Assembly: GCA_035440755.1 (NCBI GenBank) | Contig: DAORND010000036.1 | Coordinates: forward strand, 1 to 26,864 | Length of the DNA: 26,864 bases | Direction: 5' to 3' | Source: Aquimonas sp002352135 | GTDB taxonomy: Bacteria; Pseudomonadota; Gammaproteobacteria; Xanthomonadales; Xanthomonadaceae | In this document: piece after piece, positions 25,584-26,864 of the stretch | Layout: each line of letters opens with the position of its first letter | Numbering within the stretch: the first letter of the stretch is position 1 | Position numbers and translations under genes: made by a program | The notes under the pieces: model-generated | Database searches by the model: none | The model's input: the letters and a program-made list of their open reading frames with translations, nothing else | What the model was told of the DNA's origin: nothing

Positions 25584-26451
25584 GACACGGCTGCACGACT
25601 GGCTGACACGCTGCGAAGCGGCACTCGACGCCGCCCTTCCTCCTGCCGACCTTGCCCCCATCCGTCTGCACAGCGCCATGCGCTACGCCGTGCTGGGTGG
25701 CGGCAAACGCTTCCGACCGCTGCTGGTGTATGGCACCGGCCACTGTCTTGGCGCAAAGGACGAGCAACTCGACGCCGCCGCGGTGGCGGTTGAACTCATT
25801 CATGCCTACTCGCTGATCCACGACGACCTGCCCGCGATGGACGACGACGCCCTCCGCCGTGGTCGACCGACCGTGCATATCGCCTTCGACGAAGCCACGG
25901 CGATTCTGGCGGGCGATGCGCTGCAGACCTGCGCCTTCGAAACCCTCTGCCGCGCGCCGGTTGCCGATCCCATCGCGCGTCAAATGCTGAGCACACTGGC
26001 GAGTGCGTCTGGCGCGGCAGGCATGGCGGGTGGTCAGGCGCTCGATATGGATGCCACCGGCCAGAGGCAGTCGCTGGCCGCGTTGCAGCGCATGCACGCA
26101 CTGAAAACTGGTGCCTTGATACGAGCTTCGGTCCGGCTTGGTGCGCTCGTCGCACAGACCGATCCAGCAACGCAGCAACAGCTCGACGAGTTCGCCGATG
26201 CACTGGGCCTGGCCTTCCAGATCCGCGACGACCTGCTGGATATCGAAGGCGATGCCGCCGAACTCGGCAAGACCGCTGGCAAGGATGTCGCCCAGGGCAA
26301 GTCCACCTACCCCGCACTGCTCGGCCTGCAAGGTGCCCGCGCTGCACTGCTGGAACAACGGCAACGCATGGACGAAGCGCTGTCGCAGATTTCCGGTGAC
26401 ACTGACACCCTCGCCGAACTGGGGCGACGCGCCAGCGAACGCACGGCCTGA
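25573..26451 (+). CDS. ispA: (2E,6E)-Farnesyl diphosphate synthase (geranyltranstransferase)
   Basis: IspA condenses dimethylallyl/geranyl diphosphate with isopentenyl diphosphate to farnesyl diphosphate, the precursor for undecaprenyl and ubiquinone side chains. The 292-residue product (E. coli 299) has GGGKRFRPLLVY (42-53), the first Asp-rich motif DDLPAMD (84-90) followed by DDALRRGRPT, GGQALDMD, and the second Asp-rich motif DDLLD (219-223) with GKTAGKDVAQGKSTYPAL after it. The start ATG at 25573 overlaps the xseB end by 11 bases. The order xseB-ispA is common in gammaproteobacteria, usually followed by dxs; here a different gene follows. Confidence 0.97.
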   Translation: MRPETRLHDWLTRCEAALDAALPPADLAPIRLHSAMRYAVLGGGKRFRPLLVYGTGHCLGAKDEQLDAAAVAVELIHAYSLIHDDLPAMDDDALRRGRPTVHIAFDEATAILAGDALQTCAFETLCRAPVADPIARQMLSTLASASGAAGMAGGQALDMDATGQRQSLAALQRMHALKTGALIRASVRLGALVAQTDPATQQQLDEFADALGLAFQIRDDLLDIEGDAAELGKTAGKDVAQGKSTYPALLGLQGARAALLEQRQRMDEALSQISGDTDTLAELGRRASERTA

Positions 26452-26533
26452 GATTCGTGAACAGCGCGTTGAAGGCTGTGCACCGCGCGATTGCGTATGC
26501 CTGTGCATCGGGTTCTTCCAGTGGGAGTGAAAC

Positions 26534-26864
26534 ATGCACATGCGTCGGGGTTTCGGATCAGGCCGCAAAAAGTTTCTGGCCGCATTGGCCGTCGTGATGA
26601 TGGCCGGTGGTGCCATTCTGCTGATCGACCAATGGCAACGCGGTACAAAGCCCCCGATCGACCCGGACGTGGAACTGCGCCAGATCGCCGACCAGCTTGG
26701 CATGCAGGTGGTCACTGCCGAGTCGCAGTCCGCGCGTCTGTTGCCCGTCCTGCAGTCGCTGCCGACCCTCGGCAGTGGCGAACTCGCACTCGGCGAAGTG
26801 CTGTACCGCGAAGACGATCAGCACGCGCTGTGGCTGTTGGAATACCAGATCTCCGCGACCTTGC
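26534..26864 (+). CDS. Unrecognised membrane-anchored protein (partial, N-terminus only)
   Basis: The frame is open from an ATG at 26534 to the right edge, 110 codons, with GGGAG nine bases before it. The product starts with a basic stretch (MHMRRGFGSGRKK), then a hydrophobic segment (FLAALAVVMMAGGAILLI, about 14-31) that is either a membrane anchor or an uncleaved signal. The outside part is acidic, with DVELRQIADQLGM, LLPVLQSLPTLGSGELALGEVLYREDDQHALWLLEYQ (in part). I do not recognise the family and no catalytic motif is seen. A second in-frame ATG at 26540 is possible. It lies 82 bases after ispA. The C-terminal part lies outside the window, so size and function stay open. Confidence 0.6.
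   Translation, partial: MHMRRGFGSGRKKFLAALAVVMMAGGAILLIDQWQRGTKPPIDPDVELRQIADQLGMQVVTAESQSARLLPVLQSLPTLGSGELALGEVLYREDDQHALWLLEYQISATL

Overview
The window is G+C-rich chromosomal DNA of a gammaproteobacterium, most likely of the Xanthomonadales/Lysobacterales. This rests on gene order (clpA-clpS beside nudJ-mnmA-hflD; accA near tilS; lgt-thyA-folA; sdhCDAB) and on the abundance of short-leader genes and TonB-type receptors. It is an inference from layout and codon style, not from a search. No rRNA, tRNA, CRISPR array, insertion sequence, phage gene or attachment site was seen.

Layout. 1-3311 (minus): the succinate dehydrogenase operon, read as a small SDHAF4-like (DUF1674) gene, then sdhC, sdhD, sdhA and sdhB (sdhB runs off the left edge). 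3382-4260 (plus): ygfZ, divergent from that operon. 4475-5299 (plus): an orphan PhnD-like binding protein. 5339-6737 (minus): an Hsp20-CbpA chaperone operon with a clear sigma-32 type promoter. 6871-11397 (minus): a closely packed run of dgkA, terC, rlmI, lgt, thyA and folA, several pairs overlapping. 11671-13387 (plus): a DUF533/TerB-like membrane protein and a GYF_2-AIM24 fusion protein. 13590-16285 (minus): clpS and clpA. 16411-18652 (plus): nudJ-mnmA-hflD, joined by ATGA overlaps. 18837-21062 (plus): a TonB-dependent receptor. 21176-22132 (plus): accA. 22254-23845 (plus): a porin and a small single-lobe PstS-like protein, lower in G+C than their neighbours. 23935-26451 (plus): tilS, xseB and ispA. 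From 26534: the start of an unrecognised membrane-anchored protein, cut by the right edge.

Most of the window is housekeeping: respiration, folate/thymidylate, lipoprotein maturation, tRNA thiolation and lysidine, proteolysis, fatty-acid and isoprenoid synthesis. The points of most interest are (1) the 59-residue SDHAF4-like gene at the head of the sdh operon, with the IBA57-like ygfZ divergent from it, which makes an SDH-biogenesis neighbourhood; (2) the sigma-32 promoter of the Hsp20-CbpA operon; (3) a set of strong GC-rich hairpins without U-tracts just after gene ends; (4) the porin plus single-lobe PstS-like pair between accA and tilS; and (5) the TerB-like / GYF_2-AIM24 pair near terC and dgkA. 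I did not find convincing evidence of a wholly new system.
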